64,000 bases of DNA from NCBI RefSeq assembly GCF_003014575.1, contig NZ_PYGF01000005.1:124001-188000 (forward strand), read 5' to 3'. Of the stretch, positions 62,417-64,000 are shown piece by piece. The number at the start of each line of letters is the position of its first letter. Positions within the stretch are counted from its first letter, which is position 1. The notes under the pieces were generated by a model. That model was not told the origin of the DNA and did no database searches. It was given only the letters and a program-made list of their open reading frames with translations. Both the position numbers and the translations under genes were made by a program. The DNA comes from Cecembia rubra. Lineage in GTDB: Bacteria; Bacteroidota; Bacteroidia; Cytophagales; Cyclobacteriaceae.

Positions 62417-63661
62417 TTACTGTTCAAATTCCTGTTTTAAGATTTTAAATACCTCATCTATGGTCTCTTCCTCGAGTTCTGTTCTTCTCAATAGATCTTC
62501 TTTGGTGAGAGACAATACACTTTTTGCAGTATCCAATCCAGTCTTTTTCAATTCATCGATCACCCAGCTTTCGATTTCATCCACAAATTCTTCCAAATCT
62601 ACATCTTCCTCTTCATAATCACTGAGTTCTCGGAATACGTCGATTTCAAAACCTACCAACCTGGAAGCCAGGCGGATATTGTATCCACCTTTACCGATGG
62701 CCAAGGAAACTTGATCCGGCTTAAGATACACAGAAATTCTCTTGTTATCTTTATCTACAGTAATGGAAGAGACTTTTGCTGGACTTAGTGCCCTTTGTAC
62801 ATACAACTCTAAGTTGTCAGTATAATTAATAACATCAATGTTTTCGTTCTGAAGTTCCCTTACGATTGCATGGATCCTGCTTCCCTTCATACCCACGCAG
62901 GCACCTACAGGATCAATACGGTCATCGTAAGATTCCACTGCCACTTTGGCCCTTTCTCCCGGCTCTCTTACGATTTTTCGGATGGTAATCAGACCGTCAA
63001 ACACTTCAGGTACCTCATTCTCAAATAATCTCTCCAAGAATATCGGTGAAGTTCTGGAAAGAATAATCTTTGGATTACCATTGACCATTTCAACTTTATG
63101 GACGATAGCCCTTACTGTATCTCCTTTGCGGAATCTGTCCTTAGGGATCTGTTCGCCTTTTGGAAGGATCAGCTCATTGCCCTCTCCATCTATCAATAGG
63201 ACTTCTCTGCCCAGGATTTGATAAACTTCTGCTGAAACAATTTCACCTACTAATTCCTCATATTGGTTGAAAAGCAGGTCTTTTTCAAGATCTTTGATTT
63301 TTTGGATCAAAGTCTGTCTTGCCATCATCACAGCCCTTCTGCCAAATTCTTCCAATTCAATTTTTTCATACACCTCTTCACCTACTTCGAAATCTGGCTC
63401 GATGTTTCTCGCCTCACTCAAACTGATTTTGTCAAAGTCCCAGATATCCTCTGAATTGTCATCCACAATTTCTCTGATCCTGAAAATTTCAAGGTCACCT
63501 TTGTCAGCATTGATGGTGACATCAAAGTTTTCATCTGTCTCATATTTCTTGCGAATCATCGCTCTAAAAACATCTTCCAGAATACGGATCATGGTTGGAC
63601 GATCCACATTTTTAGACCTTGCAAACTCTGCAAATGATTCTATTAGAACTTTAGCATCCAT
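62417..63661 (-). CDS. nusA: Transcription termination/antitermination factor NusA
   Basis: 414 residues. N-terminal RNA-polymerase-binding domain (1-130), S1 domain (GEIVSAEVYQILGREVLLIDGEGNELILPKGEQ), KH domains (RISVYLKPDQVSLAIGKGGYNIRLASRLVGFEIDV), and a short acidic C-terminal part (DYEEEDVDLEEFVDEIESWV). It regulates pausing, termination and antitermination. Separated from rimP by 5 bases. C-terminus lacks the longer acidic repeats of E. coli NusA, normal for this phylum. Confidence 0.97.
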   Translation of the reverse strand: MDAKVLIESFAEFARSKNVDRPTMIRILEDVFRAMIRKKYETDENFDVTINADKGDLEIFRIREIVDDNSEDIWDFDKISLSEARNIEPDFEVGEEVYEKIELEEFGRRAVMMARQTLIQKIKDLEKDLLFNQYEELVGEIVSAEVYQILGREVLLIDGEGNELILPKGEQIPKDRFRKGDTVRAIVHKVEMVNGNPKIILSRTSPIFLERLFENEVPEVFDGLITIRKIVREPGERAKVAVESYDDRIDPVGACVGMKGSRIHAIVRELQNENIDVINYTDNLELYVQRALSPAKVSSITVDKDNKRISVYLKPDQVSLAIGKGGYNIRLASRLVGFEIDVFRELSDYEEEDVDLEEFVDEIESWVIDELKKTGLDTAKSVLSLTKEDLLRRTELEEETIDEVFKILKQEFEQ

Positions 63662-63666
63662 TTTTT

Positions 63667-64000
63667 TTATTTAAAAGAGACTAACACAATTGATTTTTTT
63701 ATCTGGTCAAGTGGCATGGAGATTTCTTGCTCTTCTGCTTTTTTGCCTTTTTCTTTCACTTTAATTTTCAACTTTACTTCTGTTTGTTCGACAGCCAAAA
63801 GCTCACCTTCCAATTCCTTGCCTTCCTGTGGAGTTACCCTCAATTTGCGGCCTATGTTTTTGGCATATTGCCTTTTTGAAGAAAGAGGATAATCCAATCC
63901 CGGAGAAGATACCTCGAGTACATATGCATCAGGCAACAAATTCTTGGCTTCTATTTCCTCTCCAACTGATCTGCTTACCTTGGCACAGGAATCTATACTA
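63667..64000 (-). CDS. rimP: Ribosome maturation factor RimP (5' end outside window)
   Basis: 111 residues visible up to the right edge, open at the N-terminus. Visible text ..SIDSCAKVSRSVGEEIEAKNLLPDAYVLEVSSPGLDYPLSSKRQYAKNIGRKLRV matches the RimP N-terminal domain end and the start of the SH3-like C-terminal domain. An internal ATG-like start would truncate the first domain, so the gene continues past 64000. RimP helps assemble the 30S subunit; its place before nusA is conserved. Confidence 0.95.
   Translation of the reverse strand, partial: SIDSCAKVSRSVGEEIEAKNLLPDAYVLEVSSPGLDYPLSSKRQYAKNIGRKLRVTPQEGKELEGELLAVEQTEVKLKIKVKEKGKKAEEQEISMPLDQIKKSIVLVSFK

Overview
The window reads as a stretch of chromosome from a Bacteroidota bacterium, most likely order Cytophagales (Cyclobacteriaceae / Algoriphagus-like). 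Support comes from several TonB-dependent receptors with N-terminal carboxypeptidase-like regulatory domains, a PorE-like TPR/PD40/OmpA lipoprotein, an nqrF gene, DUF4252 and DUF3050 proteins, scarce Shine-Dalgarno sequences, and promoters matching the Bacteroidota TTTG / TAnnTTTG consensus (clear before tRNA-Phe and before the gene at 40634). The genus is an inference. I see no transposase, phage gene, CRISPR array or rRNA.

Layout. 1-9.7 kb: tail of an unidentified gene, a MoxR ATPase, a TonB receptor paired with a beta-helix lipoprotein, a second lipoprotein, a convergent region with a 40-bp perfect palindrome, another TonB receptor, and a small PLDc_N membrane protein next to a decayed relative. 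9.9-20.5 kb: housekeeping and transport genes (TIGR01777 epimerase, ClC channel, isocitrate dehydrogenase, M16 protease, PnuC with a NadR-like kinase, fatty-acid desaturase). 20.7-23.4 kb: a TPP riboswitch with a structured leader in front of a TonB receptor, so this is a thiamine-regulated outer-membrane importer. 23.4-33.8 kb, mostly minus strand: a pair of unknown genes, a RES/Xre toxin-antitoxin locus coupled to an SDR dehydrogenase, GNAT, coaX, an M23-fold protein, a threonine dehydratase-like enzyme, a decayed gene, DUF3050, and the PorE-like protein. 33.8-38 kb: a repeat-rich spacer, MmcQ/YjbR, DUF2306, a two-gene Fe-S/heterodisulfide-reductase-like electron-transfer operon, and a self-contained tRNA-Phe unit.

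38-50.8 kb: an ECF sigma/anti-sigma operon with two DUF4252 proteins; two tandem paralogous secreted proteins; RluB-type pseudouridine synthase; a very tight minus-strand operon (degenerate arginase-fold protein, cytochrome b5-like domain, amino-sugar kinase, murQ) that ties cell-wall amino-sugar salvage to two proteins of unclear role; stand-alone nqrF; accD; cstA. 50.9-59.4 kb: the least ordinary part. An outer-membrane-protein / duplicated PAP2-haloperoxidase / outer-membrane-protein cluster, an unknown membrane-anchored protein, and a pair without signal peptides (zinc-dependent phospholipase C-like protein with a central hydrophobic segment, plus a beta-rich partner). 59.4-64 kb: the conserved rimP-nusA-infB operon, with rimP cut by the window edge.

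The best candidates for something undescribed are the phospholipase-like pair (55525-58687), the degenerate arginase / cytochrome b5 / murQ operon (43517-46562) and the duplicated PAP2 protein between two predicted barrels (50948-54654). All functional statements rest on reading motifs and family knowledge; no database search was run.
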